DNA of 64,000 bases from Ignavibacteria bacterium (GTDB lineage Bacteria > Bacteroidota > Ignavibacteria > Kapaibacteriales > UBA4661). The notes beneath the pieces were generated by a model. That model had not been told where the DNA came from. It saw nothing but the letters and a program-made list of their open reading frames with translations, and made no database searches. The position numbers and the translations under genes were made by a program. Positions 45,250 to 53,445 of this stretch are shown here, piece after piece (position 1 is the stretch's first letter; each line of letters starts with the position of its first letter). Location: positions 25,322 through 89,321 of the forward strand of contig JAAFIV010000020.1 of assembly GCA_013298775.1 (NCBI GenBank), given 5' to 3'.

Positions 45250-47007
45250 ATGTCAGCAACAGCAACACCAAGCGCGAAAAAACAAAAGACTCCACCAGAG
45301 GCGCAAATGCAAGCACAACCCCGCACCATTACTGGCGCGGAAGCCGTCATTGCGGCACTTGTGGAGGAAGGCGTTGATTTAATTTATGGTTATCCAGGCG
45401 GCGCAATTATGCCCATTTACGACGCGCTCTACGACTACCAAGACCGCGTGAAGCACGTGCTTGTGCGCCACGAGCAAGGCGCAGTCCACGCCGCACAAGG
45501 ATATGCACGGGTTACAGGGCGCGTAGGCGTGTGTTTCGCAACGTCTGGTCCGGGCGCGACGAATCTTATCACGGGCATTGCCGATGCGCAGATAGATTCT
45601 ACGCCGCTTGTGTGCATCACGGGGCAAGTCGCATCGCATCTTTTGGGAACCGATGCTTTCCAAGAAACCGACGTGATGGGGATTTCCATGCCCGTTACGA
45701 AGTGGAATTATCAAATCACCAAAGCCAGCGATATTCCTGCCGCCATTGCCAAAGCCTTCTACATTGCCAAAAGCGGACGACCAGGACCTGTGCTGCTCGA
45801 CATCACCAAAGATGCGCAGTTCAACAAATTTGAGTATGAATACGAGCCGTGTACGGGGATTCGCAGCTACAATCCCGTTCCGAAGGCGCGTCCGGACGAC
45901 ATCGAAGCCGCAGCAAAGCTCATCAATGGCGCGAAAAAGCCCTTTATTTTGGTGGGACATGGCGTGTTGCTCTCCGGAGCGCAAGAAGAGTTCAAAAATT
46001 TCGTCGAAAAGACGGGAATCCCTTCTGCTTCCACGCTCTTGGGCTTGTCGGCGTTTCCCGCAAATCACCCGCTCAACGTTGGCTATTTGGGAATGCACGG
46101 CAACTATGGACCGAATGTAAAAACGAACGAAGCAGACGTGATAATCGCTGTCGGAATGCGCTTCGACGACCGCGTTACGGGCAATTTGTCGCTCTACGCA
46201 AAGCAAGCAAAAATCGTTCACATCGAAATTGACCCCTCCGAGATTGACAAATGTGTGAAGGCAGACGTAGCCATCATTGCCGACGCAAAAGAAGCTCTCA
46301 CGCTGCTCACGGCACGAGTAACCGCTAACGCACATCCCGCATGGTTGCAAGAGTTTCATGATTGCGATGTGATTGAAAACGAAAAAGTTATCCAAAAAGA
46401 TTTCGCCTTACCCGAAAATTCTATCAAAATGGCAAACGTGGTGCAGCGCATCAGCGATAAAACCAAAGGCGAGGCAATCGTTGTAACCGACGTGGGACAG
46501 CACCAAATGGTTGTTTCGCGCTATTACAAGTTTATCGGCACCGACACCAACGTTACTTCTGGCGGCTTGGGAACGATGGGCTTCGCACTTCCAGCGGCAA
46601 TCGGCGCGAAAATGGGGCAGCCTGACAAGGAAGTCATTGCGGTGATTGGCGATGGCGGTTTTCAGATGACCTTGCAGGAACTTGGTACAATTTTCCAAGA
46701 GCAAACAGGCGTGAAAATCGTGCTTTTGAACAACAACTTTCTTGGAATGGTGCGGCAATGGCAGCAATTATTCTTCGACCGTCGGTACTCGTTTGTGGAA
46801 TTGAAAAATCCGAACTTTATCAAAATTGCCGAAGGGTTTGGCATTACCGCGCGGAAAGTAGAAAATCCGAAAGAGCTTGATGCCGCGATTGACGAAATGC
46901 TTGCGCACACGGGACCGTATTTCTTGGAAGTGGTCGTCGAAAAAGAAGAGAACGTCTTCCCGATGGTGCCGACGGGCGCGAGCGTGGCGGATATTCGCTT
47001 GGAGTAA
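45250..47007 (+). CDS. ilvB: acetolactate synthase large subunit
   Basis: A 585-aa ThDP enzyme that joins two pyruvates to 2-acetolactate (or pyruvate with 2-ketobutyrate) for valine, leucine and isoleucine synthesis. The catalytic Glu lies in RHEQGAVHAAQGYAR. The central FAD domain is TNEADVIIAVGMRFDDRVTG. The ThDP-Mg motif is GDGGFQMTLQELGTIF with a trailing NN. An N-terminal hydrophilic extension of about 25 residues precedes the fold. The small subunit, normally next, is 1.7 kb downstream. Confidence 0.97.
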   Translation: MSATATPSAKKQKTPPEAQMQAQPRTITGAEAVIAALVEEGVDLIYGYPGGAIMPIYDALYDYQDRVKHVLVRHEQGAVHAAQGYARVTGRVGVCFATSGPGATNLITGIADAQIDSTPLVCITGQVASHLLGTDAFQETDVMGISMPVTKWNYQITKASDIPAAIAKAFYIAKSGRPGPVLLDITKDAQFNKFEYEYEPCTGIRSYNPVPKARPDDIEAAAKLINGAKKPFILVGHGVLLSGAQEEFKNFVEKTGIPSASTLLGLSAFPANHPLNVGYLGMHGNYGPNVKTNEADVIIAVGMRFDDRVTGNLSLYAKQAKIVHIEIDPSEIDKCVKADVAIIADAKEALTLLTARVTANAHPAWLQEFHDCDVIENEKVIQKDFALPENSIKMANVVQRISDKTKGEAIVVTDVGQHQMVVSRYYKFIGTDTNVTSGGLGTMGFALPAAIGAKMGQPDKEVIAVIGDGGFQMTLQELGTIFQEQTGVKIVLLNNNFLGMVRQWQQLFFDRRYSFVELKNPNFIKIAEGFGITARKVENPKELDAAIDEMLAHTGPYFLEVVVEKEENVFPMVPTGASVADIRLE

Positions 47008-47010
47008 GGA

Positions 47011-47331
47011 ATGATGCTGACCTTAGAAGAAATACAAACACAATTTCTGCGCGGTGAGCGGGAAAGCTCCTTTCATGCTCTTGAACGAATGGCGGAACGT
47101 CATATTCTTCCAACAGAAATTCTGGAAGCTATGCAGACAGCAGAATGCCTTGAGGCATATCCTCACGACAAATATGGAGCAAGTATGCTTATTTTGGGTT
47201 TTACTTCCGAGCAACGCCCGTTGCACCTTCACGTTTCAGCATTTGTTCGAGAACGTATTAAACTCATTACAGCATACGAGCCAGATAGTAACGATTGGAT
47301 TGATTTTCGTACACGACGAAGAAAGGAATAA
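47011..47331 (+). CDS. DUF4258 protein, probable toxin
   Basis: A 106-aa basic protein starting 3 bp after ilvB. SFHALERMAERHILPTEIL is the DUF4258 first segment with its conserved His-R and MLILGFTSEQRPLHLHVSAF and RIKLITAYEPD complete it. This fold is related to the RelE/MqsR group. The next gene encodes a YgiT-type zinc finger protein, and the pair is a known toxin-antitoxin layout. Confidence 0.85.
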   Translation: MMLTLEEIQTQFLRGERESSFHALERMAERHILPTEILEAMQTAECLEAYPHDKYGASMLILGFTSEQRPLHLHVSAFVRERIKLITAYEPDSNDWIDFRTRRRKE

Positions 47332-47333
47332 TC

Positions 47334-47576
47334 ATGGCAAATCAATGTATTATGTGCGGCAACACAGAACACGTGCCGTCCACGATGACCCACGTTTTTA
47401 CGGCATCAAACGGTGAAAAAGTTCTGATTGACAATATCCCCGTTACAGAATGTACGCAATGCGGCGAGCAAACGCTTTCGTGGGAAACGACGGAGCATAT
47501 TATGAAAATCGTACAAGCCGCATCAAACCGCACGTTGAACGCTCCACGCGCTATGCCTGTGTATGAATATGCGTAA
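47334..47576 (+). CDS. YgiT-type zinc-finger antitoxin
   Basis: An 80-aa protein with CIMCGN and CTQCGEQ, two Cys pairs that bind zinc as in the N-terminal half of MqsA/YgiT. LIDNIPVTECTQCGEQTLSW is the typical family segment. It lacks a C-terminal HTH domain, so repression would need another DNA-binding mode. It begins 2 bp after the DUF4258 gene. Confidence 0.88.
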   Translation: MANQCIMCGNTEHVPSTMTHVFTASNGEKVLIDNIPVTECTQCGEQTLSWETTEHIMKIVQAASNRTLNAPRAMPVYEYA

Positions 47577-47661
47577 TTTCCCATGCTCCGCCCTACGCTT
47601 TGCAAAGCTGTGAACGAGTATATTTCTGAAATTTCTCACTTGTTGTTCTGTGTGAATAATT

Positions 47662-47856
47662 ATGCAAACAATTCCCACAATGCCCATACATCCTGAAGAA
47701 GCCGCTATTATGGCACTCTTCAGCAAGCCCGCTTCCAAAGCGATAAAAGCTGTGAAAGTAAGCGACGAGCAAGTACGCCGCTTACAAGAAATGTCGCCCG
47801 AAGAGCGTGCTGCCTTCGTGAAGCACATTGTGGAAGAAGGCAATCGTGAACAATAA
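47662..47856 (+). CDS. small protein, unknown (first of an overlapping pair)
   Basis: A 64-aa protein; the C-terminal part is helical and charged (VSDEQVRRLQEMSPEERAAF, then VKHIVEEGNREQ). It overlaps the next ORF by 11 bp (GTG inside its last codons), suggesting translational coupling. Not recognised; size, pairing and neighbours suggest another antitoxin-like unit. Confidence 0.5.
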   Translation: MQTIPTMPIHPEEAAIMALFSKPASKAIKAVKVSDEQVRRLQEMSPEERAAFVKHIVEEGNREQ

Positions 47857-48082
47857 TGCTTTGCGTACGTTGTTGTACATGACCAACAGTTTTGCAAAGG
47901 AAGGCGTTGTCGCATCATTCAGCAATGAAGCCATTGAGAAGCTCCTTCTGCTGTTTGAGGAATATCCGAGCAATGCGGTTGTTGCCATGATTGTCGAAGC
48001 CTACACCGAACTTCGTGATGACCGAACATTTGAGCAATGGTACAGATGTATGAGTATGCGTAACTTCTCATGCCCCATCTGA
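47846..48082 (+). CDS. small protein, unknown (second of an overlapping pair)
   Basis: A 78-aa protein from a GTG start in the end of the preceding gene. LRTLLYMTNSFAKEGVVASF and KLLLLFEEYPSNAVVAMIVE look helical. No family recognised; the ORF-track start 18 bp earlier is in the overlap. A 35-bp gap separates it from the GNAT gene. Confidence 0.45.
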   Translation: MNNNALRTLLYMTNSFAKEGVVASFSNEAIEKLLLLFEEYPSNAVVAMIVEAYTELRDDRTFEQWYRCMSMRNFSCPI

Positions 48083-48118
48083 ACGAATATATACTTCATT
48101 CACATTTTCATCGAAACA

Positions 48119-48613
48119 ATGATAGATATACATTTTCGCCCGACAACACTGGAAGATATTTCGTTTGTCGTTGCCGCAGAAAAGCACACCGAAAATCGTC
48201 TGTTTGTAACATCGCAATCCGAAGAAGAGCATCGTGAGTACATTGCTGACCCAAATGTTTCGCATTGGATTATTGAAAAAGCAAGCGATTCCGCGCCCGT
48301 CGGCTACGTTATTCTTGTGGGCGTGGAAAAGGGAACGGTTATTGAGTTTCGACGGATTGTGATTGCAGAAAAAGGCTTAGGAATTGGCACGGCAGCTCTC
48401 CGTTGGATCAAACATTTTGCTTTTGAACAATGCAATGCGCATCGTTTGTGGCTTGATGTGGTAACGCATAATGAACGCGCTCGCGCTTTGTACAAAAGTC
48501 AAGGCTTTGTCGAGGAAGGAATTTTGCGCGAATGTGTTCAGACAGATTCTGGCTGGAATTCGTACGCGCTGATGTCTATGTTAGCCCATGAATACACGCC
48601 TTCCAGCACGTAA
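48119..48613 (+). CDS. GNAT family acetyltransferase (RimJ/SpeG type)
   Basis: A 164-aa acetyltransferase. IHFRPTTLEDISFVV begins the fold; IEFRRIVIAEKGLGIGTAAL is motif A with the acetyl-CoA loop, and LDVVTHNERARALYKSQGFV is the C-terminal Asn/Tyr motif. The layout fits the RimJ/L or SpeG group acting on protein N-termini or polyamines. Acceptor unknown. Confidence 0.88.
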   Translation: MIDIHFRPTTLEDISFVVAAEKHTENRLFVTSQSEEEHREYIADPNVSHWIIEKASDSAPVGYVILVGVEKGTVIEFRRIVIAEKGLGIGTAALRWIKHFAFEQCNAHRLWLDVVTHNERARALYKSQGFVEEGILRECVQTDSGWNSYALMSMLAHEYTPSST

Positions 48614-48647
48614 ATGATTGTACGAATGTGCAACGTAGCTTCAACAC

Positions 48648-48700
48648 TCAACATCCAAAACTCAACATTCAAACTCAACATTCAAACTCAACATTTTCAA
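48648..48700. repeat. tandem 13-bp repeat before ilvN
   Basis: ACTCAACATTCAA is repeated three to four times with variants immediately before the ilvN start, leaving little space for a ribosome binding site. Confidence 0.75.
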
Positions 48701-48704
48701 AATT

Positions 48705-49277
48705 ATGACGCAACCAAAACGCCTCTACACCATCATCGCCTTTACGGAAAATCGTATCGGCTTGCTGAACCGCATCACGATTATTTTTACGCGGCGGCAT
48801 ATCAATATCGAATCGCTCACCACCAGCGAATGCGAAGTGGACGGCGTACACCGCTTCACCATTACCGTCCGCACGACGGAAGAACGCGCTGTGAAGGTGG
48901 TGAAGCAAATTGAAAAGCTCATCGAAGTCATCAGAGCCTCGCTGCACACCGAAGAGGACACGATGTATCAAGAACTCGCGCTCTTCAAAATTGATGCGCA
49001 CAGAATCGCTGCCGATGGCTCATTTACTGCATTCTTGAGTACGCTCAAAAAATACAATGCGGAAATCCAAAGCTCTGAAAAAGACTACATCATCGTTCAA
49101 AAAATTGGTCGGCGCGTGGAAATTTTCATGCTTTTGGACGCGCTGAAAGAATATCACGTACTGGAGTTTGCAAAGTCTGGCAGAGTAGCAATGACGCGCT
49201 CTGCAATGGATTTGGATGGTTATTTGCATGAAGTAGAGCAGCGCAGTCTGATTCCCGATACGTTGTCCACGAATTAA
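48705..49277 (+). CDS. ilvN: acetolactate synthase small (regulatory) subunit
   Basis: A 190-aa protein. The N-terminal ACT domain (YTIIAFTENRIGLLNRI, RRHINIESLT) binds branched-chain amino acids for feedback control. The C-terminal ALS_ss_C part is ELALFKIDA to EYHVLEFAKSGRVAMTR. It stimulates and regulates the IlvB product. In most genomes it directly follows ilvB; here a DUF4258/YgiT pair, two small genes and a GNAT gene lie between. Confidence 0.95.
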   Translation: MTQPKRLYTIIAFTENRIGLLNRITIIFTRRHINIESLTTSECEVDGVHRFTITVRTTEERAVKVVKQIEKLIEVIRASLHTEEDTMYQELALFKIDAHRIAADGSFTAFLSTLKKYNAEIQSSEKDYIIVQKIGRRVEIFMLLDALKEYHVLEFAKSGRVAMTRSAMDLDGYLHEVEQRSLIPDTLSTN

Positions 49278-49285
49278 GCCTTTGA

Positions 49286-50065
49286 ATGACAACATTTAGC
49301 AAAAAAATAGTCCTCGTAACAGGCGCAGCATCAGGCATTGGCGCGGCAACGGCGACTGCATTTGCCCGCGAAGGCGCGACAGTGCTATGTGCCGATATTA
49401 ACCTCGAAGCCGCATCACGTCTTGCTTCTCAGCTTTCGCTAGAAGGCGTGAATGCTCATGCAATCGAACTAAACGTCGCCTCAGAATCCGCATGGAATAA
49501 GGCTTCTGAGCATATTCGCACAACATATAGTCGCTTAGATGTATTGGTCAATAACGCTGGAATTTCCTTCGGGAAACCGCTTCTGGACATGACGCTTGCG
49601 GAATGGCAGCGCGTGATGCAGGTGAATTGTGATGGCGTGATGCTTGGCACACAAGCCGCATTCCGCCTCATGTTTCCGCAGAATTCTGGCGTGATTATCA
49701 ATATTGCTTCTGCCTCTGGCATTAAGCCTGTGGCGGGCGCGTCGGCGTATTGCACAAGCAAGGCAGGCGCAATCATGCTGACGAAGGCTGCCGCGCTAGA
49801 AGCCGCACCACACAAGGTGCGTGTGAATGCCATCGCGCCAAGCGGCGTAACAACGCCAATGTGGGAAAGTATGGAGTTTTTTCAAGGAATGATTGCTGAA
49901 GCAGGCAGTAAAGAAGCGGCATACAAGGCACTTGCTGTCGGTGTGCCGCTTGGGCGGTATGCCACGCCGGAGGAAATCGCCGAAGCCGTATTGTATCTAG
50001 CTTCCCCAAAGGCAGGATTTATCACGGGTGCGGTTTTGAATGTGGACGGTGCTTATACGCTCTAG
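49286..50065 (+). CDS. short-chain dehydrogenase/reductase
   Basis: A 259-aa classical SDR. VLVTGAASGIGAATA is the cofactor-binding loop, and ADIN with an acidic residue after strand 2 favours NAD(H). VNNAGIS, IINIASASGI (catalytic Ser), and AYCTSKAG (Tyr-X3-Lys) complete the active site. The substrate is unknown. It starts 8 bp after ilvN. The TAG stop is also the first three bases of the inverted repeat of element A2d. Confidence 0.92.
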   Translation: MTTFSKKIVLVTGAASGIGAATATAFAREGATVLCADINLEAASRLASQLSLEGVNAHAIELNVASESAWNKASEHIRTTYSRLDVLVNNAGISFGKPLLDMTLAEWQRVMQVNCDGVMLGTQAAFRLMFPQNSGVIINIASASGIKPVAGASAYCTSKAGAIMLTKAAALEAAPHKVRVNAIAPSGVTTPMWESMEFFQGMIAEAGSKEAAYKALAVGVPLGRYATPEEIAEAVLYLASPKAGFITGAVLNVDGAYTL

Positions 50066-50196
50066 TAGTCTGTCAAATGTATTTGAAGAGGCTTGAGACA
50101 AGAGTGTCTGTGCTACCGAAGCCAGTATTGTGCGGTAGCGCGTAACACTCTTGTCTCAAGCCACAAGACGCTAAACATTTGTTTGACGGACTACTA
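50063..50196. repeat. 134-bp palindromic element, family A2 copy 4 (most complete)
   Basis: Outer ends TAGTAGTCTGTCAAA and TTTGACGGACTACTA pair; inner arms GCTTGAGACAAGAGTGT and ACACTCTTGTCTCAAGC pair perfectly; CTACCG/CGGTAG encloses the core AAGCCAGTATTGTG. It starts with the SDR stop codon. Confidence 0.85.
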
Positions 50197-50271
50197 GGCG
50201 GAGAGGTATTTTGAGCAGTATCTGTTTTAGGTGCTACATGATTTCAGTTAGAAAGAATCCTTACCTCATGA

Positions 50272-50347
50272 GTGGCACAGACATTCTTGTCTGTGAGTGG
50301 TCGTGCGGGATTCAGGTAGAAAACACAGACAAGAATGTCTGTGCCAC
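50272..50347. repeat. nested palindrome family A1, copy 3
   Basis: The same 24-bp arms as at 9657 and 10876, 28-bp spacer. The gap 50066-50545 contains only this, A2d and the family F palindrome. Confidence 0.85.
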
Positions 50348-50435
50348 TATTTGTTTTTGTACCTTTTCAACCCAATACCATACCTGATTTCTCACTGAAA
50401 TTATTTAGTATCCTATTTTACGTGCAAACATGAAG

Positions 50436-50455
50436 CAAGGCAGCATGCTGCCTTG
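50436..50455. repeat. family F palindrome, copy 2
   Basis: A perfect 20-bp palindrome CAAGGCAGCATGCTGCCTTG, identical to 17737-17756. The outer arms of copy 1 are not evident here. Confidence 0.75.
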
Positions 50456-50545
50456 TTTAGCCAAAAGAATAGCGGCTAATTTTCGACACTACCTGCATTC
50501 CAAATAATCATTGCTTCATTCAAAAAATACCTAACAAATACCCCC

Positions 50546-51691
50546 TCAAACCTCGCGCAATTCCACGCTCTGCAAGGCGTGAACATTCACCGCGCCTGTT
50601 AAAAACATCACTGCCCGCACTTGGTATTGCCAGCCTAAGAGTGCCGTTTCAAGCGCGTGTTGCCCGTGTTCCATCAAAATTTGCAAGAGTGGACGCGCTG
50701 AGGCAGCCATATCTGCCCCCAACGCGAGTGATTTCGCTACTTCTATGCCAGAGCTTATTCCACCAGAAGCCACAAGTGTAAAGTTTTTTTCTGCCTTCAA
50801 GGGGTGAATGCGCCGTAAACACTCGCTAGTAGGCAAACCCCAGTCCCAGAACGCACGTTGGTATGGTGCAAGTGCATCGTCCTCTTTTGCGCGTAAAAGC
50901 TCGACTCCCGCCCAACTTGTACCGCCTGCGCCCGCTACGTCAATCACGCTCACACCCGCGTCCAGAAGCCGCCGCGCAACGCTTTCCGACAACCCTGCAC
51001 CAACTTCTTTCACAATAATTGGCACACCCAGCGAGGCGCGTATTTGCTCAATTCCAGCCAACACACCGCGAAAATCAGGATTGCCTTCGGGCTGCATCAA
51101 TTCTTGGAGCGGATTTAAATGCACCGTTAGCGCGTCGGCATGAATCATGTCAATCAAGCGAGCAATATTTGCACGGACGCTTGGTTTGGCAAGCTCTGCC
51201 GCGCCGATGTTTGCGGTGAGCGCAATCGAAGGCGCGTGTTTGCGTGCTGCTTGGAAGGTATGGTGAAATTCCGCTTTCTCTAATGCTTGTCGCTGCGAAC
51301 CAACGCCCATCGGCAATCGCAGCGATTCACACACTTCCGCTAGTTCGCGGTTGATGCGCTCTGCTTCGGCGTAGCCGCCCGTCATACTGGAAATTTGCAG
51401 AGGAAAGGAGATTGCTTTACCGAGAAAGGTTGTTTCGGTGGAAACATCGGTAAAATTGATTTCTGGTAGAGCATTATGCACAAAATCAAACCGCTCAAAG
51501 CCGCTTGTTTTCTCGCGAAAGCTCACGCGCTCGCCAACACAGAGTTCAACATGGTCTTTCTTCCGCGAAACAGTCTTCGTGGCTTCTGGTGCGCCTTCTC
51601 GCGAATGTACTGGCACTGTGGCTAGCACTGTGGCTGACACTGTGGCTGACATTGTGGCTAACATTGGTGCGCTTGAAGAGGGAGTGTGCAT
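50546..51691 (-). CDS. fni: type 2 isopentenyl-diphosphate isomerase
   Basis: A 381-aa FMN enzyme that interconverts IPP and DMAPP. RKKDHVELCVGE begins the family; SSMTGGY, MGVGSQRQAL, HLNPLQE, GNPDF, KEVGAGLS, VAGAGGTSW and VASGGISSGIEVAKSLALGAD are the FMN- and substrate-binding segments. The first ~40 residues are an extension containing a 12-bp in-frame tandem unit (SATV/LATV, four times). The gene follows the lycopene cyclase after 14 bp, an isoprenoid/carotenoid operon. Confidence 0.95.
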   Translation of the reverse strand: MHTPSSSAPMLATMSATVSATVLATVPVHSREGAPEATKTVSRKKDHVELCVGERVSFREKTSGFERFDFVHNALPEINFTDVSTETTFLGKAISFPLQISSMTGGYAEAERINRELAEVCESLRLPMGVGSQRQALEKAEFHHTFQAARKHAPSIALTANIGAAELAKPSVRANIARLIDMIHADALTVHLNPLQELMQPEGNPDFRGVLAGIEQIRASLGVPIIVKEVGAGLSESVARRLLDAGVSVIDVAGAGGTSWAGVELLRAKEDDALAPYQRAFWDWGLPTSECLRRIHPLKAEKNFTLVASGGISSGIEVAKSLALGADMAASARPLLQILMEHGQHALETALLGWQYQVRAVMFLTGAVNVHALQSVELREV

Positions 51692-51705
51692 AAAACTAGT
51701 TCAAA

Positions 51706-52383
51706 TCAAGGATTGAAGCGGGTTTTGAAGTATTCATAGAAAATATTGCACAAAGCAAGGTGCGTTATGCCATAGCCAAAATCTTCGACGGGAATGGTGC
51801 CAATACGGAAATCAAGCTGATACGCTGGAGCGTAGATAAGAAGCGGTCTTGAGGTGAGATACATATTGAAAACAAGCGTAAAAAATAGCACCGAAGCCAA
51901 AAACCAGTAGGTACGAGTCTGCAAGAGTGTATCGGTGCGGAATTGGCGGTCGAGAAAGGCAATTACGCCAAAAGCAATCAGCACCAATCCCGTGTATTCC
52001 TTACCTGTTTGGAAGACGAATACGCCAATCGGCATGAGTGCGAACATACCGATTCGTACCCATTCCAAGGCGCGGTGGAAAGAATTTTTGAAGACTAACC
52101 CCAGCACTTCCTTGACGAACAAACACGCATACGGCACAGTGATAAAAAAAAGATATTCTTCAATCGGGAGATTGAACACGCGCACATCCAGCATATACGG
52201 CGGATTGAAGTACCAATGCCGATTCGTAACAGAAGAATCCCAAATCACATAGACAATGAGCGAAAGAACAATAGCCGGAAACGCGCTTCGCCAGTATTGC
52301 CGAAAGTGGATTTTTTTCTCAAAACTGTTCGCAAAAGGTCCAATAAAAACAAGAAGATTGAAAAGTAAATATTCAAATTTCAT
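51706..52383 (-). CDS. lycopene cyclase, CrtYcd-type
   Basis: A 225-aa membrane protein with two related halves, each a lycopene-cyclase domain (PF18916/TIGR03462 type). The first half has LPIEEYLFFITVPY, the second GTIPVEDFGYGITHL: the conserved P-x-E-E/D motif of each half. About seven helices are visible. It would cyclise lycopene ends to beta-rings. The start is at MKFEYLLFN; the ORF-track extension is basic and runs into upstream sequence. Next to fni. No phytoene synthase or desaturase is in the window. Confidence 0.85.
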   Translation of the reverse strand: MKFEYLLFNLLVFIGPFANSFEKKIHFRQYWRSAFPAIVLSLIVYVIWDSSVTNRHWYFNPPYMLDVRVFNLPIEEYLFFITVPYACLFVKEVLGLVFKNSFHRALEWVRIGMFALMPIGVFVFQTGKEYTGLVLIAFGVIAFLDRQFRTDTLLQTRTYWFLASVLFFTLVFNMYLTSRPLLIYAPAYQLDFRIGTIPVEDFGYGITHLALCNIFYEYFKTRFNP

Positions 52384-52574
52384 GGTAATAAAAGTGTGGT
52401 GAGCGATGCGGTGGAGGGGAATTGCCTGTAAACGTCGTATCTGTAAACGTTGTAATATCTCGGATTCAGAAGAAACAACAACGGCGATTCCCGTGAAAAT
52501 TACCACGAAGAACCGCCGTTCAAAAAATCGGATACTGTGCAAATACAGCGTGCAAGGCGCGTAAAATCTGGATG

Positions 52575-52625
52575 TATGAAGAGAGACGGCAATACAGCTT
52601 CATCCCTCAGCATTCAGATTTTATC
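52575..52625. repeat. dispersed repeat family G, copy 3
   Basis: ATGAAGAGAG...CTTCATCCCTCAGCATTCAG, just after the minus-strand thioredoxin stop. Confidence 0.5.
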
Positions 52626-52629
52626 TTTT

Positions 52630-52962
52630 TTAGTTCGCGCTTACTGCTGCTTCAAGTTTCGAGGAAATGTGCGTTTTCGGAACGGCACCGATGATTTGGT
52701 CCACCACTTTTCCGCCTTTGAAAATGAGCAAGGAAGGGATAGAGCGGATACCGTATTGCATTGCCACGCGCTGATTGTTATCAACGTCGAGTTTGCCAAT
52801 TTTCGCTTTGCCATCGTAGTCGCGGGCAAGTTCTTCGATAACGGGCGCAATCATGCGGCACGGACCGCACCATGCAGCCCAGAAATCCACAAGAACGGGT
52901 TGGTCGGAATTTAATACTTCCTGTTGGAAGTTGTCATCGGTAAAATGAATCGGCTCTGCCAT
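52630..52962 (-). CDS. trxA: thioredoxin
   Basis: A 110-aa classical thioredoxin: [16 protein letters not shown] active site, then [22 protein letters not shown] (cis-Pro) and DQIIGAVPK. It reduces protein disulfides in the cytoplasm with thioredoxin reductase. No signal peptide. A GAGACGCGCTCT leader precedes the ATG, without a clear ribosome binding site. It is upstream of the carotenoid genes on the same strand, 245 bp apart. Confidence 0.96.
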   Translation of the reverse strand: MAEPIHFTDDNFQQEVLNSDQPVLVDFWAAWCGPCRMIAPVIEELARDYDGKAKIGKLDVDNNQRVAMQYGIRSIPSLLIFKGGKVVDQIIGAVPKTHISSKLEAAVSAN

Positions 52963-53091
52963 AGAGCGCGTCTCCAGTAAATTGTGAACAATTAGTAAAA
53001 GTGATGGAGCAAAATTGCGAAATTTTTTCCACCTGCAAAATTGCTTTCTTCACGTAAATACGATTTTCTCAGTCGGATATTGCAAGAAAAA

Positions 53092-53184
53092 GGATGAAGT
53101 CTGAGGGCTGAGGAAGGAAGTGCAATAGATACAAAGACTTAATGAATAGTCGCACTGCATATTTTCAGCCCTCAGCATTCATCC
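53092..53184. repeat. dispersed repeat family G, copy 4 (most complete)
   Basis: GGATGAAGTCTGAGGGCTGA at the left and CAGCCCTCAGCATTCATCC at the right are inverted arms. It lies 6 bp after the minus-strand purS stop. Confidence 0.75.
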
Positions 53185-53190
53185 TGCTCT

Positions 53191-53445
53191 TCAGGCTTCT
53201 TGAAGTTCAATGTGAAAATCTTCCATAACGGGATTGGCAATGAGTTTTTTACACGCATCGTCCACGCGGGCAAAAGCCGCATCTTTACTTGCGGCTTCGA
53301 CGGTGAGTTCGACGTATTTGCCAATATGCACGTGAGAAATATCCTGAAAATTCAAGGAATGAAGCGCATTTTCAACGGTTTTACCTTGAACATCCAAAAT
53401 TTGTTTGCGAAGCTGAATGCGAATAGCGGCGCGGTATTGAGCCAT
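53191..53445 (-). CDS. purS: phosphoribosylformylglycinamidine synthase subunit PurS
   Basis: An 84-aa protein of the normal PurS length. RAAIRIQLRKQILDVQGKTV is the family N-terminus, HVHIGKYVELTVEA the middle strands, and CKKLIANPVMEDFHIEL the end. PurS joins PurL and PurQ in the fourth step of purine synthesis. Neither partner is adjacent here. The start MAQYRAA is the natural one; the ORF track begins 32 codons earlier. Confidence 0.95.
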   Translation of the reverse strand: MAQYRAAIRIQLRKQILDVQGKTVENALHSLNFQDISHVHIGKYVELTVEAASKDAAFARVDDACKKLIANPVMEDFHIELQEA

